A stretch of 64,000 bases of DNA from Ptiloglossa arizonensis (lineage: Eukaryota > Arthropoda > Insecta > Hymenoptera > Colletidae), in the NCBI RefSeq assembly GCF_051014685.1, contig NC_135059.1:1984001-2048000 (forward strand), written 5' to 3'. The translations under genes and the position numbers were made by a program. Below are positions 47,947-59,218 of the stretch, one piece after another (position 1 is the first letter of the stretch; each line of letters starts with the position of its first letter). The notes beneath the pieces are model-generated. The model saw nothing but the letters and a program-made list of their open reading frames with translations, made no database searches and was not told the DNA's origin.

Positions 47947-48409
47947 CGAATATTGTATATTTGTATTATCAGGTCGATAGATTCGTTACATTCTGTAACG
48001 TTTACTCTCGAGCGTTTTATGTTACGTATATTTACGTCTTCTCCCCGGGTTGTTTTCGAGGTTTGTTAATAATAACTTACAGCTGTACCTCGCCTTAAAA
48101 TTTACTTGTTGCTACTTCTATACATATTTTTCTGTTTCTTACTCGATTCTGTTTTCCGTGTACAATTTTGGTGCTGATGTCATTTTATTTATTGCGCAAT
48201 AGTTTTAGAATTTATATTGACAATGTGTCCACAAGAATTGGATTAAAAATTGACAATGTGTCAACAAGTAAAAATGTTAATGCAAGTCTTTACAGCACAA
48301 TACTTACTTTATTTTTGAAAAATTCCAGTACGGTGTGTCACACTTAAGTAGAATATGCTAATTTGGTAATTGTAGACTACATTAATAGATGCCGTAGGTA
48401 GTATACCTA

Positions 48410-49042
48410 CAGTGGCTCTAAAAAGTATTTTCACGCTGTATTATAAGAAAATTAGACATAGAGTGATTTTAATCAAAGTTTGTGGGCATCTAGAGCATAA
48501 TAGTGCGTATATAAAGAAATGTTTTTATCCACAGGAAGTTTCTTTAAGAAGGTGAAATCAAGACTCGAAGGTTTTAATATTCTTTCTATTATTTTAACGC
48601 AATTTTTCTTGGGACTTTCATGCAATGGAATCATAGAGCAGTAAGAGCTGAACATTTTTCAATTGAAAAGTTTTACTTTATTTCTCATTATTACAAAATT
48701 GTATTTGAAAAATCGAAGAGAAAATGGCATTGTAAAGGCTAATTTTAGCCAATTTCAGACGACTGAAGAGCTTGCAACGACTTTCATTTTCTTTATAACT
48801 TCGTAATCGTGCGAGATACAATACAAATTTTCTTACAAAAAATGTTCCAAAGAATTGTATTAAACAATGAAGAAATGTTCGTCTTAATTTTATCCTCCCG
48901 AGAACATACTTTGTCAACAAAAAACTTATGTAACATGCGGCCCAGTATGCTTCATATGCACACAAACTGACATTAAAATCAGACTTGTAAATTAGGGGAA
49001 TTTCCTTATATTATAGTGTACAAATATTTTTTTGATCCACTG
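48410..49042. mobile_element. Tc1-like non-autonomous element with ~100-bp inverted repeats
   Basis: The left end CAGTGGCTCTAAAAAGTATT and the inverse of the right end (CAGTGGATCAAAAAAATATT) match well, and the similarity continues inward past TGATTTTAAT and GTTTGTG(G/T)GCAT to about 100 bp. TA flanks both sides (48408-48409 and 49043-49044). The 633-bp element has no frame recognisable as transposase. It is AT-rich and poor in CpG compared with surrounding DNA. Confidence 0.85.
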
Positions 49043-50574
49043 TATGTATGTATATATGTATGTATGTGTATATATGCATCGTAGATCTGCTTATCGACTC
49101 ATGATTTACAGTTATTCCTATTTCAGACACAACGTATTGTTAATATTACTATTATTTCCTCTCGGTTAAATAGAATCGCGAACTTAAAAGATTGCAGGGT
49201 ATTCGTACAGGAACGAAGGCAGTGTTTTCTAATCGTCTCGGTTTCAGCGATTCTCGATTCGCGCGTTCGCGCCTATTCTATATCGCGTGTTGCGAGATCG
49301 ACGGAAGCGACTCGCGCGCGATACTATCGCCCGAAGCTTCCCCCGGGCACGTAATAATAATAATCGGGCCCGAAGGAAGAACAAACGCTGCGTCTCCGGC
49401 CGGAACCTCGTTAACGCAAAGCTGCTTAGCCGGTCTTAACCCCGTTCCCGGCGGAATAGGTAGCAGGTCGCCCAGAGGCGATAAGCTAATCCAAAAAATT
49501 AATTCCCTTCTGGAGTGCCAGGTGTCGAACAAGCCGAGCTCCCGCCAAGGATATACCTATTTGTGGGCACTAGCTCGCGTGTGTGGGAGTTGTACGTGGC
49601 ACGGACGAGAAAGAAGGATCGCAACGCGGCGATGGCGGCCCGATCGCGTAATTAAAACAAGCGTGACGAGGCCTAAACGCTTCCGGTGGCCGGACGCCGT
49701 GCCACCGAGGGATCTCGAGCCGGAAGCTGGATAAAAAGTGCCTACCCGCCTCGGTCGAAGCCTTCGGGATAAATATCGCGCGAGGGTCGAGGGTCGGTAA
49801 CCCTCTTTTTGTATTACTCTCGCGTTCCTCTCGTAATAATTCGGCGCGGTGGAGGAATTATCCGGGAAGTTACGAGGCAGAAATTAAGACCACGACAGCG
49901 ATAAAAAACGACTTCTTCGGGAAAAGCGTAGCTCGTACATCGACCGGACGAGGTCGAGCTACCGTATCTCGAGAATGGTGACAGGACGTACGAAACTTAC
50001 GCGCCGCCATTTTGAAACGCACGCAACATCCATCGGTGGAGTACTTCAACGGCCATTGTGAAAAATGTTGTACAAGTGGCGCGTTATCGAATTCACATTG
50101 AAAAATCGATCAATGGATTACAAATTGATTGCAAACCGATTATAAATCGATCAAAAATCTTCCATTATGCTAGCGATCTGAAACAATCGATGAAGAAAGA
50201 ATTAAGACCAGTGGCGTTAAAGACACGAGGGTTTATGAAATGTGCGCGTACTAAACGATCGAAAAGGCACTCGACTATTTCCTCGACGAAAAAGTAGCGC
50301 AACGACTATCCACTCTGCGCTACGTTCTATCGCGATTATTCTTCGAATATATTTAATAAAAAGTAAAATGTACGTAAACGTGATTGCGCTCAGTTCCGAA
50401 CGAAAAGAACACGATCTCCTTGAACGGTGTCATCGACTCGATCGGTCCACGCTCGACTTTTGCGTCGATAGTATGCGCATACCAATAGGATCCTGTGGAT
50501 ATTTCGTCTTGCGAGTTTTTCATCGAGAAACAGTCGGGTGCCACTCTAATTGTGTCGTCGAGTCGAGGAGGAAC
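49043..50574. other. Non-coding stretch
   Basis: A GTAT/TATG-rich run (49042-49080) borders the Tc1-like element. GC-rich sequence at 49.2-49.75 kb has a 180-codon plus-strand frame of low-complexity composition that I do not call. ATCGAT-rich near-repeats (GATCAATGGATTACAAATTG) lie near 50.1 kb. Confidence 0.4.
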
Positions 50575-51030
50575 GAGCGCGAGTTCCGCGCCGTAGCGCT
50601 CGCGAGTACCGGGGCTTTAACGCCTGTAACCCCCTTGATCCAAAGATCGCCAACTCTAATAATCTCTCCCCTCTGGTGAGCGCCGTTACCAGGGGGACTT
50701 GACGCAGAACGAATCTCTCGTCGCACATTGTATTCGAATAGTCGACGGTTACGGAAGATTCTAGATCTCGATAGTTGCATGGATGTCTGTTCTTAACTCA
50801 CTTTTTCGGTACGAGTGATTTTAACGCAATTCCAGAAAGGATACCACCCGGACGAATCAAGGAACATAGATCGAGAATTTCGGACCGTAGTACTCGTGAA
50901 TACCGAGGCCTTAACGCCTATAACCCTCTTGATCCGAAGATTACGAACTATAATATATCCCTTCCAGCGCGCATCACAAGCAGAGGGGTTTCACGAAGAA
51001 TAGACCTCTCGTCGCGTTTCAATCGTCGAG
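50575..51030. repeat. Diverged direct duplication, 294-bp spacing
   Basis: A ~155-bp block starting near GAGTTCCGCGCCGTAG (50581) recurs near GAATTTCGGACCGTAG (50875). Shared landmarks are TTAACGCCT(G/A)TAACCC (50617 and 50911), CTTGATCC and a final ACCTCTCGTCGC / ATCTCTCGTCGC. In one plus frame both copies translate similarly (EFRAVALASTGALTPVTPLI and EFRTVVLVNTEALTPITLLI), which could hint at coding descent but may just follow from DNA similarity. Confidence 0.8.
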
Positions 51031-51528
51031 GACGAGTAGGGAAAACCTTAGAGTTTGCTTTTCAGCAAAGATGTTACCGTCAGGTCTTCCACCGATATTT
51101 CTAAATCAATCTTTCTGTTTAAATTCATTGTAAACGACAAAAGTTAATTTTCCATCGATTGAACATTTTCTCTTCCACTCGATGAGTGCTACAAGCTTGC
51201 AGTCTTGGACTCTTTCTCTTACCATACTGTCTCGATACAAGTTATTGCGTATCGCGAGATCGACAACTAAGAATTCGACTCGTGGTAGAGCATCCTGCCC
51301 TGTTACGTTCGTCGATAAGTTTTCAAGGAACGAACTATACAAATTGGATCCTCGTCGACTTGCGATAGAATGAAACGAACAGGAGAGGTTTTGATCGAAA
51401 GCGCAGTGAAACTTTCTCACTGTCGAATTTCTGAGTGGACTGTATCCTATTTATTAAAAATACGTCGCGCACAGTAGAACAATTAGAATGGCCACGCAAA
51501 CGCGGAACGAATTAAACGTTGATCCCTT
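51031..51528. other. Non-coding stretch
   Basis: No gene seen; both strands carry ~60-100-codon frames without support. Confidence 0.4.
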
Positions 51529-51745
51529 CAAACGAATTTTTTTATCGGTGGGCGCAACATCTATTGAGAAAATGAGCGTTTGGTCACTGCTTGGACGTCG
51601 ACCGACTCAAACGAATTCTTTTATCGGTGGACGCAACATCTATTGAGAAAATGAGCGTTTGGTCACTGCTTGGACGTCGACCGGCTCAAACGAATTCTTT
51701 TATCAGTGGACGCAAAATCTATTTAAAAAACGGGCGTTTAACCGG
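51529..51745. repeat. Tandem array, ~2.7 copies of a 79-bp unit
   Basis: CAAACGAATT(C/T)TTTTATC recurs at 51529, 51608 and 51687, exactly 79 bp apart. The first two copies are nearly identical (AACATCTATTGAGAAAATGA, GCGTTTGGTCACTGCTTGGA); the third is diverged and cut short. Confidence 0.92.
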
Positions 51746-52880
51746 TGCCTCGAACTTTGTCGCGGGCAAATTCGTTGACTCTTGTTCCGTGCAATAATTC
51801 CCAAATGCTTGTTTCGTACTTGACTTCTCTATTGACTCTATCGCGATTTCCCGCGGAAGAAGGTATCATCGATTCGCGATTGAGCCACGTTTCAGCGATC
51901 CCGCGATCCAACTATGCTACGGGTTTCTGGAATGTACGACGGCTCTTGGAATTTCCTGCGATCGAAATTTCTAGAAGGTCGGCGACACAAAGCTGTGTAT
52001 ATTATTACCGGAAAACTATCCTTCCCAGGATTATTGGGATAAGAAACAGGCCACGAGCCATCGAACATTCCAGAAGCTAGAAGAAAGCTTCTCAAAAGTT
52101 ATTGCCTATGTCTTTCGAATTGAGATAGACGGAATTAACAGGCTTCGACTAATTTAAACTGCAGGTCATTTTGTCCGTTTCATTCCTGAAGACGCGCCTT
52201 TTAATTAAATCTACCCCTTGAAACGCATCGAACTGTGACATCGACGCAAAGATTTTTGACATTTTACTTCGATGTTCGCAAGACTAAAATAACATTAAGT
52301 TCATATCCTTAATATTTTCCACTCGATACATACAAATACTAGCTAGGATAAGATTCGTCCGAGAAGACGACCACGTTTCCGACTCGGTTAGCGCGTTTCT
52401 GTCCAGATCGTGCGGTACGAGCCCGAGTCGTAGTTCAGGCCGAATGGTTCGAGTCTACGCCTTTTAACGCGTCGAGCGGAGCATCGCGAGACGGAAGGTC
52501 GATAATACACGCGTCTATAGCTCGGTTCGAGCGTCGAAGAAGAGGCGTGAATCGACGGTATGGTAGCCGGGCGAATAAATAAGAGGACGCGCTTCCGTCT
52601 ACCTCTGGCGGCGGCATTCAGGGCCGTTTCAGCGTTCCATATCGCCTATCGTAATGGGCTTTCTCACGAATCTCGGTCCATTAAAAGAATCCGTTTACGA
52701 CTTGTTGCGCGCCGATATGGCCGAGCTAACACAGCTAACCGGTACGCGGGACACCGACCGCCGGAGTACTATCAATTAGAATGAAATTGCGCTGGTCCTC
52801 GTCGCGAACGCCGTGGCGTAGGTGGTACGAGACGAGGCGAGACCGAGAATGGAAAAGGATCGAGAAATCTATTATCCAAC
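51746..52880. other. Non-coding stretch
   Basis: No supported gene or repeat. Confidence 0.4.
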
Positions 52881-53345
52881 TTGGCGGTAATCATCCACAA
52901 TTGTCTACGCGTCAAACGCTATCGGGAGGAAGCCGCTTGCGCGTATACGAATTTTATCAATGCGAACTCTCCGAATACTAACCGCTCGCCGTGTCTTCTC
53001 TCCGATGTCTTTAACGATTTTCGCAACAACGACGCTATTATTTCAACCGGAATGCGGCTGGCGACAGTTGAAAGTGACAAGTATGACTCCGCTGAATGCG
53101 TCTTAATCCTTTTGGTATTTATTCATTTTTTTCTCTTCCCCGTTCCCCGATGGGGAATGCGGGGAATGTGGTCGGTGGTCGAGGATTTTGTAAGACCACT
53201 CGCAACTCGCGGTCGATCGAAGCGGTACGTAATTTACCCGAAGTGGGGACAGAGTTTAGCGAGTCTCTCGAAAAATTGTACTCTGACGCTTCGTCGTTGG
53301 TTTTGCAACGGATTGCTTCACCCGACTGAGAATAATACCAAATAG
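52881..53345 (+). CDS. Possible coding region, unrecognised
   Basis: A 154-codon open frame with plausible composition (EAACAYTNFINANSPNTNRS, LSDVFNDFRNNDAIISTGMR, ATVESDKYDSAECVLILLVF), including one hydrophobic run near its middle. A second plus frame inside the same stretch (from ATG 53150; RNLPEVGTEFSESLEKLYSD) looks equally good. The pyrimidine run TTTTTTTCTCTTCCCC at about 53127 may be a splice acceptor tract, which would end the first frame's coding part there. Neither reading can be confirmed. Confidence 0.2.
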   Translation: MAVIIHNCLRVKRYREEAACAYTNFINANSPNTNRSPCLLSDVFNDFRNNDAIISTGMRLATVESDKYDSAECVLILLVFIHFFLFPVPRWGMRGMWSVVEDFVRPLATRGRSKRYVIYPKWGQSLASLSKNCTLTLRRWFCNGLLHPTENNTK

Positions 53346-55820
53346 TTCATTCCAGCACATTTTCTTAGTATTATAATAAACGTTTGGAGCCTGCTCTTGA
53401 GTTCTCCGTATATCGATCCACGATACGAGAAAATAGAACGATAAGAACGATTAATGCATGGAAAACGAACGAGTCGATGCGAGGTTACAGGTAAATGTAC
53501 TTTACTCATGGATCTCTTACCGTAAATTCGTCGAGATAGTCCTTGTATTTTAGTAAATATTATTTGAGAAGATTACTTACACGTTCACGCGAGTAACTTA
53601 CGAGCAATGCATACTTTCCCATATAACATTACCAGCTGAATATATTTCGACAAAGTCGTTAAACGAAGCGAAGGAATGATCGTGTCTCCATCGTTCCGGT
53701 GAAAACTAAACGACGCGTTCTTAAAGCGTTCCGGGTGTTACAAACCCCGAGCGTATTCTCGTCCCGTGGATCCTGGAAACCTCTTTTCGGAAAATTTCAC
53801 ATGCTCGGGACGCAGCATCTGTCCTCGCGTAAGACACTCTCGGGACAAAGAAAAGTCAGCGGAGAGAATGGCACGCGAGAGGAACGGCACTCGGTCGAGG
53901 TTCCCCGCGGCAGATCAAGAATCGCGCACATGTCGTTTTAAAACGGGGTTCCACGGTTCCTCGCTTCCGTGGGAAGTGCAGGTTGCACTTCCCCGCGGAA
54001 GAAGGGCCGGGAGGATCCCGAGTAGGGTCGGAGTAGATGCAGCTTCACCGTGCGACAGGTCTTGCACGACCTGGGCCAAGGTTCCCCCCTTTCCGGAGAT
54101 TTCACCTTTCGTATCGCGGGCCGCTCGTTGAAGGTACCTTCGTTCCCGCGTACAGGTGAACACCGATTATTCCTCTGGGTCGTGCGAAAGTGATTTCGAC
54201 GCGGTCGTAACGTCGATCGACGGTGTTCACCCGTGGCCGCGTCCGTCATTAAGCGCCGTGAAATTGGTAATTACGATTGACAACGTGCAGCCCCGTTCCT
54301 CTTGCCCGGAATCCTCTTAGGCTAATTTCCAATTCGAAAAACACCACGCCACGTCACACCACGCCACGCCACACTGTGCCTCCTATCGCAACGTTCGCGA
54401 TTCCGTCGCGCGATTCGAAGTTTGATTATTTCGAAGCGGTGCAAGGTTTCGAGCGACCTTGGCGAAACGAAGGCGAGGATCGGTGTGCTACTGGAAAGTC
54501 GGCAGACATTGGATTAAAGATACCGAACGCGCGAAGCGTGAAAGGATCCGAGGTGGCCATTAAAATTTCACGGAGAGAAATCGGTAGGCCACCTCGTCGA
54601 AGATGTTTCGAGGTGGCATAACTTCGGTGAAAGATTTTTTTATACGGTCACGCTCGTCTTGCGGCCAAAATCGCTTCCACGACCTCGTGCATCTCCGTTT
54701 CCGATCTCGACCCGTCGGAACGATTCTTCGCGTTTCACAAATTCGATACACGAATCTTACGATCGAACGTTTTTCGTATCGACTACGGAGTGCACGAGCA
54801 CGAATCAGACGTCGATTCGATATCGGTCTTCGTCGTTCTTCGTTCGACGTGTCGAACCGTTCCCGTTGAACTCCCTCTGGTCCATCTCACGGTGGATAAT
54901 TTATGCAACTTCTCGCGAACGTTCCTCGGTGCATTTGCGCCGTAAGGGCGAACCTAAATCGTGAAAGGTCGAGCAATTTGGACGCGAGTTTTGGACGCGA
55001 CCTTCGAAATACGTATCCGGTACGGCGGCCCACCCTGCGATTAAAAACGAAATCGATCGTTAAGAAGGGCCCGTCGCGAAGGACTTTGGCAAAGAAGTCG
55101 CGTATAATAAAGTGACGGGGGGGCATAGGAAGTGGATCCGATATTCGAAACAGCATCGTTCCTATAATGGATCCGTGGGGTTGCATTTCCCATGGAGTGA
55201 CCGCAAGGTGGTCCATCGAGTTTCTCAGCCCCCCTTCGTCGGGACCTACGTCGAAACGAGGCTCCCATGGGGTCCCGTGAGTACTACCAGCACCTGCCCA
55301 CGGTCACCGCCCCGCTGAAAGCTTCTCCTTCCATCGAGCCGCTTCGCGTCGTCTGCCACCGCGGTGCCGAGCGTCGAACGAAAGAGAACACGCCCGTGGA
55401 AAAAAGCCACGGTGGTTTCACCCGGAGACCGTGTTACGATCGATAACGGTGCGGCTAATTAATTCGTGTTCCTCCTACGATAATTGGACCGACTATCCGT
55501 CGATCGATCCTTTTCCACTTTCCCACGTAAAGCGTTGCGGCGCTAGGCACAGCTATCGGTTGCTCCCGGTGCGGTGGTTCGACGCTACCGGTGATCCGGG
55601 CAGACTCAGAAACGTTCATCCGTTGCGGCTGTAATTGCCCCGAGACGCCGCGACGTCTCGATCTCCTTTCTCACGTGTCACCGACGCAGTAAATTTCATT
55701 GCGCCGGGAGCCACGTCGGTCTCATGTGAAACTCTGTCATTATCGTCCTACGATCCGGAGAATCGAGACCCGTCGCATCACCGAGAATCATACTCGGCCC
55801 AGCTCTTGCATCGGATCGCG
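53346..55820. other. Non-coding stretch
   Basis: No supported gene. CCACGCCACG-type short repeats lie at 54346-54375. GC-rich sequence at 53.75-54.2 and 54.9-55.4 kb keeps many frames open. Confidence 0.4.
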
Positions 55821-56606
55821 CGGGAAATTATTCTTGTTTCTTGAGAGGAGACGATAAGGAAATTTATCGGGTAATCGGAAATGTTTTTGCCGTTCTTTCT
55901 TCGAAAAACTGTAGAAATATATTTTTGTTCTCAAATTGATCTTGTCCGTCGAAACCCGAACCTTTATATTCTATAAGCTTTTCTAGATGGTTCGATAACT
56001 TACGAATGCCATTTTTGTAACTAGTCACGCGGGAAATTATTCTTGTTTCTTAAGAGGAGACGATAAGGAGATTTATCGGGTAATCGGAAATGTTTTTGAC
56101 GTTTTTTCTTCGAGAAACTGAAGAAACATGCTTTTCTTCTCAAATTGATCTTGTCAGAAGAAACGCGAACCTTTGTATTTTATAAGCTTTTCTCAATGGT
56201 TCGATAACTTACGAATGCCATTTTTATAACTAGTCACACGGGAAATTATCGCGTTTCTTAAGAGAAGAGGATAAAACAATGTATGGGTTCATTATCGGGT
56301 AATCGGAAATGTTTTTGCCGTTTTTCTTCGAAAGACTGAAGAAACATACTTTTGTTTCCAAATTGACCTTGTCAGTCGAAACTCGAACCTTCGTATTTTA
56401 TAAGCTTTTTTCAATCGTTCGATAACTTACGAATGCCATTTTTGTAAATAGTCACACGGGAAATTATCGCGTTTCTTAAGAAAAAACGATAAAACAATGT
56501 ATGGGTTTATTATCGGGTAATCGGAAATGTTTTTGCCGTTTTTTCTTCGAAAACTGAAGAAACATACTGTTGTTCTCAAATTGATTTTGTTCGTCGAAGA
56601 ATGAAC
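55821..56606. repeat. Tandem array, about 3.7 copies of a ~210-bp unit
   Basis: CGGGAAATTAT recurs at 55821, 56032, 56239 and 56457 (spacings 211, 207 and 218). Each copy contains TTATCGGGTAATCGGAAATG, a TTCTCAAATTGATCTTGTC-like piece, TATAAGCTTTTCT and GGTTCGATAACTTACGAATG. The last copy is partial. The third and fourth copies share an insertion (ACAATGTATGGGTT) not in the first two. Confidence 0.93.
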
Positions 56607-58815
56607 AACTCATTCTACAACCTTTCTCTTCTTTTTTGGAAACGGCTCTTATTTTAGCGTGGAAGATGCACGACACTTCCTTCCTCGTTTCATTTCTTAA
56701 TCGCTTATTTCTCGTATGGTTATCCAGATCGAGCAACAAGAGGAAAACTGTTGGTGGCAGATTGGACGAATATTGCGATTCGAGTTCCATTTTCTTGAGC
56801 GTTAGTCAAAAGGAACGAAACTTTCTTCTTGTTTACTGTAACTGTAAATTCTTCTTGTTGAATGTAACAGTGGTACTTTTTTCCCACTTTTAAAAATTCG
56901 TAATAAAAATTCACGTAAAAGTCCACCGAAGACGTAGCAAAACCTTTTCGGAGTTACTTTCGCCTTCGGCGATCATGACAAAGAGTCATTTGGAGAGAAC
57001 CAACGACGAGAGCTCTTGTAATTCGAGTACAAGGTCCATTTTTCATCGCGTGTTAAAATTCGGTTTGGTTTTTGCCCACGAGAGACGAAAAAAGTATATT
57101 GTAAGTTGTTGCAGCTTATTCTCGAGTGACAAATTATGGGGCAACTATTTGCTCAACTTTTATTTCTTTCCTAACCGATGTAGATGAGATCTTATGGTTT
57201 CCTATTCTCTCCCTAATTGTGACCAATTTAAAATCGATATTTATTCAATTCGAAGTTAAGCGAGAAGGAAGGATATTTTTAAATCTTTTTTCAAGTGAAA
57301 AATGTCGATCGAACTGCATCGAACGCAACCGACAGACTGTCGAGAGAGCACTCTTTAAGCTACATAGAAAGAAGTTTCTATAAACACATCGCTGAGATGC
57401 GATTCAAGTGTTCCCTTAAAGTACGATAAGAGACGACATTACTTATGGATTGACCTAATATATAATTAATTGGATACTATGCAACTGCTCTTACCATAAT
57501 ATATAATTTTGTTCGTCAAAATGGTTCGTATTGCGCTGAATAACTAAAGACCTTTTTCCACTATAGACCACTTTCTAAATCTGCGTTACACACCTTTTCT
57601 GCCTAACAAACTGATCTTGAGATTGATAATAACCTGCTGGAAAAATACTTGGAGAATAGAACGAATCGAGAAGAACCTCTTGAAATACAAAATTATTTAC
57701 CACGTGCATTCTACAGTAAGATTTTGCTCCCTTTGCAGGAACCGAGGTCTTTTTTTCAATTCTCGAGAAATTTTCTCATATTCGTGACACTGCACGCGAT
57801 ACATGTATAATTTTATTCGCGTTATTTGTATGCATTCCGAGCTGCTTCCTTTGAGTTCCGAGCGAACTAATATTCGCGAAGCAGAGATCGCACTTACGTC
57901 GACACCGTGTACAACACGTTCCTCACAAGATACTGGAACGACGAGATTAGCTTTAATAACGAGCATCTCGCGGCTAAACAAACGTGGAAAACGTTGATGC
58001 GTGACACTGGATAACCCAGGGTAACGGGGTACGCGAACATTGAACTTTGAAACGCGAGGTTCAAAAGAAACGACACAATTTTCTGCGAAACCCGATACTC
58101 CACGCGGAACCACGCGATTCGTCCTCTCCGTGGGGCGCAGCGGAATAGTCGACAGATAGGATCGATCTACGCTCCACTTTCGGGCCCACCTACCACGTTA
58201 ATCGTCGTCGACGGTCTCGCGCGTACGAGCATCCTGTCATTGACGTTCTGTTCTTCGGCCAAGGATTCTATCGTCACGTGCGATCTCGAGCGATTCGATG
58301 CGATTGCGCCAGGCACGTTCGGGACACCGTCGAGCTAGAATTCGTCTTCATCGCGGTTGTCGAGACGAAACATCGTTCAGAAAACTACGTTCGAGAACAA
58401 TTAGAACCGTCGCGACCCGTTCACGAGAAAACACCGCCTCGATTGGTCGCGTAATTCTTCGAAATAACAGTTGAACCGTTTCAGCTCCTTTGTCTCCTTT
58501 CAATTCAAATCGACACACCGAGTTCAATTTGACATTCGAGTTACCGGAACGATAGTTTACTGAGTAATTTTTATTTGTATTTTCTATGTATAAAGTCGCA
58601 TTTCTCCGTGTAAATAGTCGCGGCAATAAAGGGGTAATAAACAAAAAGTAACGTGTGTGCAGCACAATCGTCCTTTCTAGTAAAATCTTATCCACCGGTC
58701 TAAATCGAAGGCCAAATTATTATACATCGACCACATCGAAACGAAACATTTATCGAGCTTCGGTTATTACTCGTTTCTCAGTGTTCTGTTGCTAATCCCA
58801 CGTTAGATGTTGCCT
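56607..58815. other. Non-coding stretch, AT-rich
   Basis: No supported gene. Hydrophobic open frames on both strands at 56476-56893 overlap each other and part of the array, so they are not called. Confidence 0.4.
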
Positions 58816-59218
58816 TGGTCTATATATTTTATTCTACTTTTCAAACATTTTTAGTACATGGTCTTATATGGTCTATATATTTTCCTCTACTTTTCAAACA
58901 TTTTTAGTAGATGGTCTTATATTTTCCTCTACTTTTCAAACATTTTTAGTAGATGGTCTTATGTGGTCTAAATATTTTCCTCTACTTTCCAAACATTTTT
59001 AGTAAATGATCTTATATGGTCTATATATTATCCTCTACTTTTCAAACATTTTTAGTAGATGGTCTTATATGGTCTACATATTTTCCTCTACTTTTCAAAC
59101 ATTTTTAGTAGATGGTCTTATATGGTCTACATATTATCCTCTACTTTTCAAACATTTTTAGTAGATGGTCTTACATGGTCTACATATTTTCCTCTACTTC
59201 TCAAACATTTTTAATAGA
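58816..59218. repeat. Tandem array, about eight copies of a 53-bp unit
   Basis: The start GTCTTATATGGTCTA recurs at 58861, 58914, 58956, 59009, 59062, 59115 and 59168. All spacings are 53 bp except one of 42, where 11 bp of TGGTCTATAT-type sequence were deleted. Each copy has TTCCTCTACTTTTCAAACAT followed by TTTTAGTAGATG. No coding sense. Confidence 0.95.

Noticed and set aside
51283..51300. tRNA A-box-like GTGGTAGAGCATC
   Set aside because: No matching B-box or acceptor stem at the right distance.
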